Assembly: GCA_021773645.1 (NCBI GenBank) | Contig: JAJFJU010000026.1 | Span: 62,001 to 126,000, forward strand | Reading direction: 5' to 3' | From: Gammaproteobacteria bacterium | GTDB lineage: Bacteria; Pseudomonadota; Gammaproteobacteria; HK1 | Length of the DNA: 64,000 nt | Shown here: positions 8,002-16,734 of the stretch, in pieces | Position numbering within the stretch: the stretch's first letter is position 1 | How the letters are laid out: each line of letters opens with the position of its first letter | The notes under the pieces: generated by a model | What the model was told of the DNA's origin: nothing | The model's input: only the letters and a program-made list of their open reading frames with translations | Databases searched by the model: none | Program-made: the position numbers and the translations under genes

Positions 8002-9251
8002 CAATCCGGCAGCAGGGACTCGCCTACATACAGCTGCGCTACCCCCTCGCGTTCACGCACCACATGGACCTCACTTCCATCCACCATCAACTCCACCGCC
8101 CGCGGGCGTGAGTTGTAATTAGAGCTCATGCTAAAACCATAGGCCCCCGCCGAGTGCACCGCCAACAAATCACCTGCCGCTATCCGTAATGTGCGCTCAG
8201 CACCCAGCACATCACCGCTCTCACACACCGGCCCAACTACGTTGTACGTCTCGCTCTCTATATCCGTACGCAAATACACCGGAGCTATGTCGTGCCACGC
8301 CTGATACAGCGCCGGGCGCATCAAATCATTCATCGCCGCATCTACCACCGCAAAATGTTTGGCCCCAGAATCTTTGAGGTATTCCACTTGAGTCAGTAGC
8401 AGGCCCGCATTGCCGACGATGGCCCGACCCGGCTCGATCAGCAGCTTGAATGAGCGCCCCTGTAGTAGCTCGCATAACAGCTGCGTATAAACCGCCGGGG
8501 TGGCCGGGTTTTCGTCCCTAAAACGAATGCCCAACCCGCCGCCCAGATTGAGATGGCTGAGTTCAAGACCCGCCGCCTGTAGCTCATCGGCCAGCACCAA
8601 CACCCGACGTGTGGCCTCGGCGAAGGGTTCAAGGTCGGTTAGCTGAGAGCCAATGTGGCAATCAATGCCACGTACCGCGATATGGGGCATTTCATCGGCC
8701 CGTCGATATAAATCGACGGCGTCCTCCATGGCGATACCAAATTTGTGTTCTTTAAGACCCGTGGCGATATAGGGGTGGGTCTTGGGGTCGACGTCTGGAT
8801 TGACCCGTAACGAAACCGGCGCACGGCGGGACATTTCGCCCGCCAGCCGATTCAAGCGCTCCAGCTCGGCCTCGGATTCGATATTGAAACAGAGGATGCC
8901 GACTTCCAATGCCCGGCGCAGTTCCTGCTCGTTCTTTCCTACGCCAGAAAATACGACCTTGCCCGGGTCACCACCGGCACGCAACACCCGCTCCAGCTCG
9001 CCACCAGAGACGATATCGAAGCCGGAACCCAAGCGGGCTAGCAGATTCAGTATTGCAAGATTGGAGTTGGCCTTGACCGCATAACAGACTAGATGCGGCG
9101 TGGTTCCTAGCCCTTTATCAAAGGCCCGCCATTGGGTCTCAATAGCGGCACGTGAATAAACATAGGCAGGCGTGCCGAAGCGAGCAGCGAGTTCGTCTAG
9201 CGCCAAGTCCTCAACAAACAGGCGCTCACCACGGTATTCAAAGGCTGCCAT
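8001..9251 (-). CDS. lysA: Diaminopimelate decarboxylase
   Basis: Last step of lysine synthesis: PLP-dependent decarboxylation of meso-diaminopimelate. 416 aa, usual length. Fold-III PLP motifs: the Schiff-base lysine in LVCYAVKANSN, the glycine loop HLNLGGGLGI and the phosphate-binding EPGRAIVGNAG; the second active-site segment is CESGDVLG. The frame extends upstream to 9386, but that part overlaps lptM in another frame; the ATG at 9251 matches the family N-terminus. It overlaps the lptM end by 14 bp and the PP-loop gene by 1 bp. Confidence 0.96.
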   Translation of the reverse strand: MAAFEYRGERLFVEDLALDELAARFGTPAYVYSRAAIETQWRAFDKGLGTTPHLVCYAVKANSNLAILNLLARLGSGFDIVSGGELERVLRAGGDPGKVVFSGVGKNEQELRRALEVGILCFNIESEAELERLNRLAGEMSRRAPVSLRVNPDVDPKTHPYIATGLKEHKFGIAMEDAVDLYRRADEMPHIAVRGIDCHIGSQLTDLEPFAEATRRVLVLADELQAAGLELSHLNLGGGLGIRFRDENPATPAVYTQLLCELLQGRSFKLLIEPGRAIVGNAGLLLTQVEYLKDSGAKHFAVVDAAMNDLMRPALYQAWHDIAPVYLRTDIESETYNVVGPVCESGDVLGAERTLRIAAGDLLAVHSAGAYGFSMSSNYNSRPRAVELMVDGSEVHVVREREGVAQLYVGESLLPD

Positions 9252-9408
9252 GAGATACTGGCTGCTCCATGGATAACATCGCCGTCTTTGGGGCTTTTTT
9301 CCCGGGCTCTTCATCGGGTAAATAGAGCGGGCCACTCTGGCCACAACCGGCGAGCGCCGTAAGCAATGCCAGCAACAAACCAGCACCTAAGAAAGTCGAA
9401 TATTTCAT
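9238..9408 (-). CDS. lptM: LptM/YifL-type small lipoprotein
   Basis: A 56-aa gene found by reading the minus strand upstream of lysA. It has a signal peptide ending in a lipobox (LTALAGC, cysteine at residue 22) followed by the family hallmark GQSGPLYLPD. LptM matures the LptD/E LPS translocon in Escherichia coli by assisting its disulfide pattern. The lptM-lysA pairing is the usual gammaproteobacterial arrangement. Its 3' end overlaps lysA by 14 bp. The C-terminal 25 residues are variable and poorly conserved, as in the family. Confidence 0.9.
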   Translation of the reverse strand: MKYSTFLGAGLLLALLTALAGCGQSGPLYLPDEEPGKKAPKTAMLSMEQPVSHGSL

Positions 9409-9464
9409 AACTTTAAAATTCCAAAAAATACGCTTGGTTAAAACACCCCTGTTAGACTAATCGT

Positions 9465-10151
9465 ATGTCACAACAAACTATAGAAGAAGATAACGCCATC
9501 ATCGTCGAGCCTCCAGCCGAGGCAACATCCACCGTCATCTGGTTACACGGCCTCGGTGCCGATGGTGAGGATTTTCGCCCCATCGTCGGTACCCTTGGAT
9601 TGCCCGCGGCACACTCGATCCGCTTCATCTTTCCCCATGCACCCTATCGGGCACTTACCATTAACGATGGTCAGATCATGCGTGCCTGGTACGACATACG
9701 CCAGCCCGACTTTGAGACCGAGTTGGATCTCGACGGCGTCCAGGCCTCGGTACAAACCCTATATAGGTTGATCGAACAGGAAATAGAGCAGGGTATCGCC
9801 AGCCACAATATCATTGTTGCCGGCTTTTCCCAGGGTGGTGCCATCGCCTTATATGGAGGCCTGCGTTATCCCGCAAAACTGGCAGGAATTCTCGCCCTAT
9901 CCACCTACCTACCACATGCCGTAGCAATTGAAACCGAAGCCAGTTCCAGCGCTCAAGCACTACCGATCTTCATGGCCCACGGTGATGCCGACCGAGTGGT
10001 TCCCTACGAGCTTGCGAAAAGTTGCCGAGAACGGCTGTGGGGCTTGGGGGTTGCACTGGAATGGCACCGTTACCCCATGGGCCACAATGTTATCGACGAG
10101 GAAATTACCGAGATCGGTGACTGGATCTGTCAGCGTCTTGCGCGAGACTAG
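9465..10151 (+). CDS. Alpha/beta hydrolase, carboxylesterase/phospholipase family
   Basis: 228 aa. It has the oxyanion-hole motif HGLGADGEDF (residues 25-34), the nucleophile elbow GFSQGG, the acid in HGDADRVVP and the catalytic His in YPMGHNV, so the Ser-Asp-His triad is complete. This group (Pfam Abhydrolase_2) cleaves short-chain esters or lysophospholipids in the cytoplasm; the natural substrate is not known. It is divergent from lptM-lysA and its stop overlaps that of rhlB tail to tail by 3-4 bases. Confidence 0.9.
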   Translation: MSQQTIEEDNAIIVEPPAEATSTVIWLHGLGADGEDFRPIVGTLGLPAAHSIRFIFPHAPYRALTINDGQIMRAWYDIRQPDFETELDLDGVQASVQTLYRLIEQEIEQGIASHNIIVAGFSQGGAIALYGGLRYPAKLAGILALSTYLPHAVAIETEASSSAQALPIFMAHGDADRVVPYELAKSCRERLWGLGVALEWHRYPMGHNVIDEEITEIGDWICQRLARD

Positions 10152-11422
10152 CGCCGGCGAGGCGGCCTACCACCACCTGGTCGACCACCGCATGGCCCAC
10201 CACGGCCTCCCGCACGCGGACGAGGCGGACGCCGCTTCGGGTGTTTCGGCTTAACCAGCATGTCGTCGTCAACCATAGCGACCGGGATCTTTTCACCGAT
10301 ATAGTCCTGAATTTCACCCAGTGAATAGACATACTGATCACAGCCAAAACTAACTGCATCGCCTTCGGCACCGGCACGGGCGGTACGCCCAATACGGTGC
10401 ACATAATCTTCTGCCTCTTGGGGCAGATCAAAATTGAAAACGTGACTCACTGCGGGAATGTGTAAACCGCGTGCGGCCACATCGGTGGCCACCAAAATCG
10501 GCAGATTGCCATCGCGAAACTTGGCAAACAGATGAGAGCGCTTGGATTGTGGAACATCACCCGAAAGCATGCCCGACTCAAAGCCGTTGGCACCCAGGTA
10601 ATCCGTCACTCGCTCGGCACCGCGCTTAGTATTGACGAAGATAATGGTACGTTCCACCTTCATCGCCTGCAGCAACCCCAGTAACAGCGGGATCTTTTCT
10701 TCTTTGGAGACGTGATAAAGGATCTGGCGGACACCCTTGACCGTTACTTCGTCGCCTGCCGTATTGATCACTAACGGATCATTCATATGCTCATAGGCTA
10801 GCTCCGAGACCTTATGAGAAAGGGTCGCGGAAAACAGCATATTCTGCCGCTGCCCAGCAGCGGGAAGACGATGCAACAGGTAGCGAATGTCCTTGATGAA
10901 ACCCAGATCAAACATCCGATCCGCCTCATCCAACACCATCACCTGCACCCCACCCAAGCCAAATACGCCCTGTTTGAAATAATCGATAAGCCGTCCCGGG
11001 GTACCAATGAGGATATCCAGTCCGTCGCGCAGCATGTCCCGCTGACTGTCGTAACCAGTACCGCCATACACGACGCCAAGGCGTAAACCACTATGTCGGC
11101 CCAGCACCTTGGCATCTGCGTGAATCTGAATCGCCAGTTCCCGCGTCGGCGCCAAAATAATGGCTCGCGGCCAACCGTCTTTACGCTTGGGCAGCGGTTC
11201 GACACGTAACAAGCGATTCATCGTAGCGAGCAAAAAGGCCGCACTCTTGCCAGTCCCCGTATGGGCCTGACCCGCCACATCCACCCCTTCCAAGGCCTTG
11301 GGCAGAGTCTGCGCCTGAATCGGCATACAGGTCTTGAAACCCGCATCCTCAACTCCGCGCAGGAGGGTCTCGTCCAAATCAAGATCGCTAAAGGCGACTT
11401 CTGTTAAGGCATTTTTTTCCAT
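10148..11422 (-). CDS. rhlB: ATP-dependent RNA helicase RhlB (DEAD box)
   Basis: 424 aa from the ATG at 11422. Helicase motifs in order: Q motif ([10 protein letters not shown]), I (AHTGTGKS), Ia (PTRELAIQ), II (DEAD), III (SAT), IV (IIFVNTK), V ([10 protein letters not shown]) and VI ([10 protein letters not shown]). The C-terminal tail is rich in Arg, Gly and Pro (about 40 residues), the usual RNA- and degradosome-binding part. The divergent rhlB/trxA pair followed by rho is a conserved gammaproteobacterial order and supports RhlB rather than another DEAD helicase. Confidence 0.93.
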   Translation of the reverse strand: MEKNALTEVAFSDLDLDETLLRGVEDAGFKTCMPIQAQTLPKALEGVDVAGQAHTGTGKSAAFLLATMNRLLRVEPLPKRKDGWPRAIILAPTRELAIQIHADAKVLGRHSGLRLGVVYGGTGYDSQRDMLRDGLDILIGTPGRLIDYFKQGVFGLGGVQVMVLDEADRMFDLGFIKDIRYLLHRLPAAGQRQNMLFSATLSHKVSELAYEHMNDPLVINTAGDEVTVKGVRQILYHVSKEEKIPLLLGLLQAMKVERTIIFVNTKRGAERVTDYLGANGFESGMLSGDVPQSKRSHLFAKFRDGNLPILVATDVAARGLHIPAVSHVFNFDLPQEAEDYVHRIGRTARAGAEGDAVSFGCDQYVYSLGEIQDYIGEKIPVAMVDDDMLVKPKHPKRRPPRPRAGGRGGPCGGRPGGGRPPRRR

Positions 11423-11494
11423 GAAATCCAAGCTTGCATTGATAAAACGATTCCGCCGACAATGGGTCTCCGAACGAGCTGGAGAACCCGACTG

Positions 11495-11821
11495 ATGAGC
11501 GCTGAGATCGTCCACCTGAGTGACGACAGTTTTGAACTAGATGTATTGCAGGCCGACCGACCGGTACTGGTCGACTTTTGGGCCGAGTGGTGTGGTCCCT
11601 GCAAGATGATTGCCCCCGTACTGGAGGAACTCGCGGCAGAATACGCGGACAAGCTACGGATCGCAAAAATCAATATCGATGAGAACGCGGCCACGCCCCC
11701 TAAATACGGTATCCGTGGAATTCCCACCTTGATGCTGTTCAAGGATGGCAATGTTGAAGCCACCAAGGTTGGCGCAGTCTCTAAGTCCCAGCTAGCCGCC
11801 TTTATCGATAGCAACCTGTAG
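11495..11821 (+). CDS. trxA: Thioredoxin 1
   Basis: 108 aa, standard length. Active site WCGPC (Trp32-Cys36) and the cis-Pro loop [10 protein letters not shown] general cytoplasmic disulfide reductant that passes electrons from NADPH via thioredoxin reductase. The ATG at 11495 gives the canonical N-terminus; the frame is open further upstream without a credible start. A GGAG lies about 11 bp upstream. It is divergent from rhlB (72-bp gap) and upstream of rho. Confidence 0.97.
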   Translation: MSAEIVHLSDDSFELDVLQADRPVLVDFWAEWCGPCKMIAPVLEELAAEYADKLRIAKINIDENAATPPKYGIRGIPTLMLFKDGNVEATKVGAVSKSQLAAFIDSNL

Positions 11822-12068
11822 GCAGCCAGGCTGAAAACAGCCCCATCGTTTTCAGCGACTGCCGCCGATCTGAGTAATTTCCAAATTGAAGGATGATTAA
11901 GGGGTAGACGGTTAGCATGCGCGCATGCTAACTTTCGCCTCAATCAGCTTTTTGCTGCGCCTAACTTTGCATTACCCCCATCCCTAAATGTAAGCCCCCA
12001 AGCGGGGTCACCATGTCGGCTATTTGTCGGCCCATCCTCGTCTCTAACAAAAGCGTAGTCTCGCATCC
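11822..12068 (+). promoter_or_regulatory. trxA-rho intergenic leader with palindromes
   Basis: 247 bp without a gene. It has an imperfect hairpin right after trxA (GCTGAAAAC at 11831 pairing with GTTTTCAGC at 11849). It also holds a perfect 22-bp palindrome at 11911-11932 built on GCATGCGCGCATGC with a GTTA/TAAC rim, and a small CCCC-AAG-CGGGG-like hairpin near 11996. rho mRNAs in many bacteria carry long leaders used for autoregulation by Rho; whether any of these act that way is not visible. Confidence 0.4.
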
Positions 12069-13326
12069 ATGAATCTAACGGAATTAAAGCAAATGGCCGC
12101 CCCGGCCCTTCTAACTATGGCCCAGGAAATGGGCATCGAAGGCATCGCACGGGCGCGCAAACAGGAAGTCATCTTCGCCATCCTCAAGTCCAAGGCGAAG
12201 AAAAAAGAACCCATCTACGGTGATGGCGTACTCGAAATTCTCCAGGATGGATTCGGCTTTTTACGCTCAGCTGACAGCTCCTACTTGGCAGGCCCCGATG
12301 ATATTTACGTGTCCCCCAGCCAAATTCGACGCTTTAGCCTACGCACTGGTGACACCATCGCGGGAAAAATTCGCCCACCCAAATCCGGGGAACGATATTT
12401 CGCCCTGCTCAAGGTGGACAAAATCAATCTGGATGCGCCTGAGAACTCGCGCAACAAGATCCTGTTTGAAAATCTCACCCCATTATTCCCAGATGAACGC
12501 CTGACGCTGGAGCTAGGCAACGGTAGCACTGAGGACCTGACCCCACGGGTCATCGATATGGTGTCACCCATCGGCAAGGGCCAGCGTGGCCTTGTGGTGT
12601 CACCCCCGAAGGCGGGCAAGACCATGATGCTCCAGAGCATCGCCCACTCCATCGCCGCCAATCATCCCGAGTGCTATCTCATCGTGCTGCTTATTGACGA
12701 GCGCCCAGAGGAAGTAACGGAAATGAGTCGGTCCGTGCGCGGTGAGGTGGTATCGAGCACCTTCGATGAACCCGCTACACGCCATATTCAGGTGGCAGAA
12801 ATGGTCATCGAGAAAGCCAAGCGCCTAGTGGAGCATCAGAAGGATGTAGTCATCCTTCTCGACTCCCTAACTCGCCTAGCACGCGCCTATAACACCGTAG
12901 TGCCCTCCTCCGGAAAGGTGCTGACCGGCGGTGTTGATGCCAATGCCTTGCAGCGCCCAAAGCGCTTCTTTGGCGCCGCCCGCAACATTTGAAGAAGGAG
13001 GCAGCCTAACCATTATCGCCACCGCGCTGGTGGATACTGGCTCACGCATGGACGACGTCATTTACGAAGAATTCAAGGGCACCGGCAACAACGAAATTCA
13101 TCTCGAACGAAAGTTGCACGAAAAGCGGATTTACCCCGCTATCAATATCAATCGTTCAGGTACCCGTCGCGAGGAACTACTCACCGAGGCAGACACGCTC
13201 CAGAAACTGTGGATCCTGCGCAAATTGCTGCATCCCATGGACGAAATTGCCGCCATGGAATTCCTCCTCGATCGCCTCAAGGTCACTAAGGTTAATTCGG
13301 AGTTTTACGCCTCCATGAAGCGCTAG
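12069..13326 (+). CDS. rho: Transcription termination factor Rho, apparent 1-nt frameshift
   Basis: Hexameric RNA helicase that ends transcription. The first frame (12069-12992) encodes the Rho N-terminal helix bundle, the cold-shock RNA-binding domain ([13 protein letters not shown]), Walker A (SPPKAGKT) and Walker B ([16 protein letters not shown]), and ends at a TGA after GAARNI. The remainder continues one base later ([14 protein letters not shown] to SEFYASMKR, stop at 13326), including the R-loop. Removing one T from the ATTTG at 12987-12991 gives an uninterrupted 418-aa Rho. If real, the stop would remove the arginine-finger part and abolish function; a sequencing indel is likelier. 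Confidence 0.93.
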
Positions 13327-13533
13327 GAGCCTGTCGGATTTAGGCGCTCGTCACGAGGGGAAGCCATATTGAGACATATTTTTCGATCGTTTGAGGATAA
13401 TAGTCATTCTATTAGACGAAAAGGAGCGGGAAATATGGCCAATAGGGCTTTTCCGCACGACTACATGGATGTAGGAGGTAGGGCGGCGCAGGAAGCCAAA
13501 GCCGAGTAGAGCAGTCCTAAGTCTGACAGACTC
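13327..13533. mobile_element. MITE-like element, family B, copy 1 (starts at rho stop codon)
   Basis: About 207 bp with imperfect 18-bp terminal inverted repeats (GAGCCTGTCGGATTTAGG at 13327; CCTAAGTCTGACAGACTC ending 13533; 15 of 18 match). It aligns along its length with the reverse complement of 37901-38059, except for a 48-bp segment (13458-13505) absent from the other copy. It starts immediately after the rho stop codon. No coding capacity. Confidence 0.8.
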
Positions 13534-13668
13534 TCAGCCTACAAGCTTTCTGCCAGCCGCCTACAACAGTACTGCCCCTTTCTGAGGCCGCTAGTCCCTT
13601 GCCGCGTTATAGGCTCTGGGGGCGGGCTCAACGGATGCCCGCATTCGCTATCAAGAAAGGAAGCTTCC
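13534..13668. other. Gene-free spacer upstream of the comEA-like gene
   Basis: No reading frame or repeat recognised. A small hairpin (GCGGGC at 13622 pairing with GCCCGC near 13637) and a ribosome-binding AGGA about 9 bp before the ATG at 13669 are visible. A promoter for the downstream gene is expected here but no convincing -35/-10 pair was found. Confidence 0.4.
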
Positions 13669-13938
13669 ATGTCAAAACTCAAATCGTTGGGGCTCGCATT
13701 CGCCCTACTTTTACTCTGTAGTCACAGCACTTTTGCCGCTGATCCCATAGATATCAACAGTGCCGACGCCAAGACTCTGGCTGCTGCCATCTCCGGAGTG
13801 GGCATCAAACGGGCCGAGGCAATCATTGCCTACCGCAGCCAGCACGGCCCCTTTCAATCGGTGGATGAGCTCAGCAAAGTGAGAGGCGTTGGCAAAAAAA
13901 CCGTGGATAAAAGCCGCGAAAATTTAGCCGCCAAATAA
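13669..13938 (+). CDS. ComEA-like exported helix-hairpin-helix protein
   Basis: 89 aa: signal peptide (cleavage expected after STFAA, residue 24) followed by a tandem helix-hairpin-helix domain (INSADAKTLAAAISGVGIKRAEAI and FQSVDELSKVRGVGKKTVDK). Proteins of this form bind double-stranded DNA in the periplasm and are needed for DNA uptake in competent bacteria. This is the short ComEA type. No other competence gene is adjacent. It converges on murU across a shared terminator. Confidence 0.88.
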   Translation: MSKLKSLGLAFALLLLCSHSTFAADPIDINSADAKTLAAAISGVGIKRAEAIIAYRSQHGPFQSVDELSKVRGVGKKTVDKSRENLAAK

Positions 13939-13952
13939 ACACCGCTAAGATG

Positions 13953-13991
13953 GCCTGAGCCTATCCTTTTGCGACAGGCTCAGGCTTTTTT
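13953..13991 (+). terminator. Rho-independent terminator after the comEA-like gene
   Basis: Perfect 10-bp stem GCCTGAGCCT / AGGCTCAGGC (13953-13962 and 13976-13985) followed by TTTTTT. The stem overlaps the last codons of murU, which runs the other way. Confidence 0.9.
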
Positions 13992-14650
13992 ATGCCCATC
14001 AAATACTTATCCAGGGCATACAGACGCTCGGGTGTACCCACATCCCACCAGTTGCCCCCGTAAGACTCCCCGGCAAGTTGCCCCTTATTAGCCGCTTGGC
14101 GCAACAACGGACCCAAACGAAAAGCACCACCGCGACAAGCCTCAAATAGCTCTGGGCGATAAACGCCGATGCCGCTGTAGGTCAGCGCCCACGGTGACCA
14201 ATTACTCACCCGCTCATGGTCCAAGGAAAAGTCACCATCGGCGCGATAAGACGGGTTTTCCACCAATACCAGATGGGCCAGCCCTACGGGTTCGCGCGGC
14301 AGTTTGGCAAAGGGGAAATCACTCCAAACATCGGTGTTGACCACTAGAAAAGGCTCAGCGCCCAACAGGGGCAAGGCCTGGTGTATGCCGCCACCCGTCT
14401 CCAGCGCCTCACGCTCATGGGAATAGCGAATACACGCTTGATAGCGACTACCATCCCCCAAAGCCGCCTCGATCTGCTCACCCCTATAGGCCAGATTAAT
14501 CACCAATTCCTGATAGCCAGCAGCAACCAGCGCCTCCACCAGATAGACAATCAGGGCTTTGCCACCGACTTCTAGCAACGGCTTGGGCCGTTCATCGGTC
14601 AATGGCCGCATCCGCTCCCCTCGCCCCGCCGCCAACAACATGACCTTCAT
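13961..14650 (-). CDS. murU: N-acetylmuramate 1-phosphate uridylyltransferase
   Basis: 229 aa nucleotidyltransferase with the signature LAAGRGERMRPLT at residues 6-18 and PKPLLEVGG. The catalytic Asp lies in VVNTDVWSD, and GGNWWDVGTPE is typical of the MurU branch. It makes UDP-MurNAc from MurNAc-1-phosphate in the peptidoglycan recycling route that bypasses MurA. It follows amgK with a 4-bp ATGA overlap, the standard pair. Its stop lies in the stem of the convergent comEA terminator. Confidence 0.93.
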   Translation of the reverse strand: MKVMLLAAGRGERMRPLTDERPKPLLEVGGKALIVYLVEALVAAGYQELVINLAYRGEQIEAALGDGSRYQACIRYSHEREALETGGGIHQALPLLGAEPFLVVNTDVWSDFPFAKLPREPVGLAHLVLVENPSYRADGDFSLDHERVSNWSPWALTYSGIGVYRPELFEACRGGAFRLGPLLRQAANKGQLAGESYGGNWWDVGTPERLYALDKYLMGIKKPEPVAKG

Positions 14651-15651
14651 ACCAGGGCCTCTCGCTGCGCCAATCGCTTACAGACCCCCAGTTGCTGCAA
14701 CAGCCGCGCTAATCCATGTAGCTCCTCATAGGCCTCACAGACGAGCACCAGATAAGCCATCACTCGGGGAATATCCTGGAGATAACGCGCCTTTCCATCA
14801 CGGTGATAAAGACGGGCAAAAATACCCACCACCTTCAAGTGCCGCTGCACCCCCATGAGGTCAAAGTCGCGGCGTAATTGGCCATGCTTTGTGGGCACTG
14901 GCAAACCTGCGGCACCCGCAGCGGCCTGATAATAGGCAAGACAACGGGCCAGGCGGGCCTCTGGAAGGGTGATATAGGCATCCCGCAATAGGCTCACCAA
15001 GTCATAACTAAGTGGCCCGGAAACCGCATCCTGAAAATCCAGAATACCCGGCATATCAGCTGCTCCCAGCATCAGATTGCGACAATGGTAATCACGATGC
15101 ACGAAGACTCTGGCCTGGGCCAAGGCCGCATCTTCCAGAAAGTTAAAGGCCTCATCAAACACTCCTAAGACTTTGGCGTCCAGGGACAATTGCAGATGGG
15201 TGGTCAGCAGCCAATCTGGAAAAAGCGCCATCTCCGCACGCAAACGCCCACGATCATAGGGTGGCAATTGCGCGTCTGAAACCCGCGATTGCATTCGCAC
15301 TAGGGCCGTTATCGCTGCCTCGTAATGAGCATCACCATCCGCTTCCTCCAATACCTCTGAATAGTGGTGAGCCCCCAAATCGCTTAGCAGCAACAAACCA
15401 TTGGCCATATCAGCATGCAGAATCTCCGGAGCATTCAACCCAGCTGCCCGCAGCCGTCCGGCAATCTCCACAAAAGGTCCACAATCCTCGTGTTGCGGCG
15501 GGGCATCCATGACGATGAAACTCTGCCCGTTTCGGTGCAGCCGCAGATAATGCCGGAAACTGGCGTCGTCGCTCGCGGCCTCCAGCTGATAATCATCATC
15601 ACCAAAATGGGTGTCCAGCCAACGCTGAATCAAGGTTAAACGTAACGCCAT
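14647..15651 (-). CDS. amgK: Anomeric N-acetylmuramate/N-acetylglucosamine kinase
   Basis: 334 aa aminoglycoside-phosphotransferase-fold kinase. Brenner motif VHRDYHCRNLML (catalytic Asp, near residue 180) and the metal-binding ILDFQDAVSGP. AmgK phosphorylates the anomeric carbon of MurNAc or GlcNAc; with MurU it returns cell-wall sugars directly to UDP-MurNAc. The conserved pairing with murU supports this over a general phosphotransferase role. It starts divergently from the calcium/sodium antiporter gene. Confidence 0.92.
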   Translation of the reverse strand: MALRLTLIQRWLDTHFGDDDYQLEAASDDASFRHYLRLHRNGQSFIVMDAPPQHEDCGPFVEIAGRLRAAGLNAPEILHADMANGLLLLSDLGAHHYSEVLEEADGDAHYEAAITALVRMQSRVSDAQLPPYDRGRLRAEMALFPDWLLTTHLQLSLDAKVLGVFDEAFNFLEDAALAQARVFVHRDYHCRNLMLGAADMPGILDFQDAVSGPLSYDLVSLLRDAYITLPEARLARCLAYYQAAAGAAGLPVPTKHGQLRRDFDLMGVQRHLKVVGIFARLYHRDGKARYLQDIPRVMAYLVLVCEAYEELHGLARLLQQLGVCKRLAQREALV

Positions 15652-15725
15652 TATTTCCTTCCGCTATATTCGCCCGCAGGCATTTTCGCTACTATCCAAA
15701 TCCTTTTCATTTTCTACATTTATCC

Positions 15726-16694
15726 ATGCTTATTCATCTACTTGCCATCACTATCGGTATCGGCCTCCTAGTGTGGGGTTCCGAACGCTTTGTCAGCGGT
15801 GCTGCTGCCATCGCCCGCAATAGCGGCTTACCGCCGTTGGTCATTGGCCTCACCATCGTGGGCTTTGGCACCTCAGCGCCCGAGTTATTTGTATCCGGCA
15901 TGGCCGCGTGGAAAGGCAACCCTCAGCTTGCCATCGGCAATGCCCTCGGCTCGAATATCGCTAATATTGCCCTAGTATTGGGCGTCAGTGCCTTAATCAC
16001 CCCGCTATTGGTAAATTCCCGTAGCCTGAAACGGGAATACCCGCTGATGTTCGCCATCATGCTGCTTGCTTGGTGGCTACTGCACGACAACGAGTTGGGA
16101 CGCCTGGATGGCGGCCTGCTGCTCGGTGCCGCCGTGTTGTTACTCGCTGCCGTGGTCATGATCGGCCTTAATAACCGCCATCAACAAGATCCTCTGGATA
16201 GCGAATTTAGTAGTGAAATTCCCGCCAACCTGTCCAGCGGCAAAGCGCTACTGTGGTTGATTGCTGGCCTGGTACTGTTACTCATTGGGGCCCAGAGCAT
16301 TGTATGGGGCGGCGTGCAAATAGCCCAGGCGCTAGGCATCAGTGATCTGATTATCGGTCTCACGGTGATCGCCATCGGCACCAGCCTGCCAGAATTGGCT
16401 ACCTCGGTGACAAGCGCCTACAAGAAAGAGCACGATATCGCCATTGGCAACATCATCGGCTCCAATATGTTTAACCTGCTGCCAGTGCTCGCACTACCGG
16501 GGCTGCTGGCACCGGGCCCACTGGCCGCTGAAATCACCCAGCGGGATTTCCCGGTGATGGTAGCCCTCAGCATTGCCCTTTTCATCATGGCTTACGGCTT
16601 TCGGGGTCCGGGTCGAATCGTGCGCTGGGAAGGCGGGCTATTGCTGCTGTCCTTTGTGCTGTATCAGAGTTGGCTTTATGTCGGCAGCCTATGA
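15726..16694 (+). CDS. Calcium/sodium antiporter (YrbG/CaxA family)
   Basis: 322 aa with about ten membrane segments and the two inverted alpha repeats of the CaCA family: GFGTSAPELFVS (residues 50-61) and AIGTSLPELATS (residues 217-228). The paired GNxxGSNIAN/GNIIGSNMFN motifs complete the ion site. Expected to exchange Ca2+ for Na+ at the inner membrane. Heads the kdsD-lpt-rpoN cluster, as yrbG does in Escherichia coli. Confidence 0.92.
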   Translation: MLIHLLAITIGIGLLVWGSERFVSGAAAIARNSGLPPLVIGLTIVGFGTSAPELFVSGMAAWKGNPQLAIGNALGSNIANIALVLGVSALITPLLVNSRSLKREYPLMFAIMLLAWWLLHDNELGRLDGGLLLGAAVLLLAAVVMIGLNNRHQQDPLDSEFSSEIPANLSSGKALLWLIAGLVLLLIGAQSIVWGGVQIAQALGISDLIIGLTVIAIGTSLPELATSVTSAYKKEHDIAIGNIIGSNMFNLLPVLALPGLLAPGPLAAEITQRDFPVMVALSIALFIMAYGFRGPGRIVRWEGGLLLLSFVLYQSWLYVGSL

Positions 16695-16734
16695 AGCAGG
16701 TACACTTGCGTACAATGAAGAACAGCCTCCAATC

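Noticed and set aside
12981-12995. Programmed +1 frameshift in rho of the prfB type
   Set aside because: The ATT-TGA context lacks an upstream Shine-Dalgarno-like stimulator, and no rho of this kind is known; a one-base indel explains it more simply.
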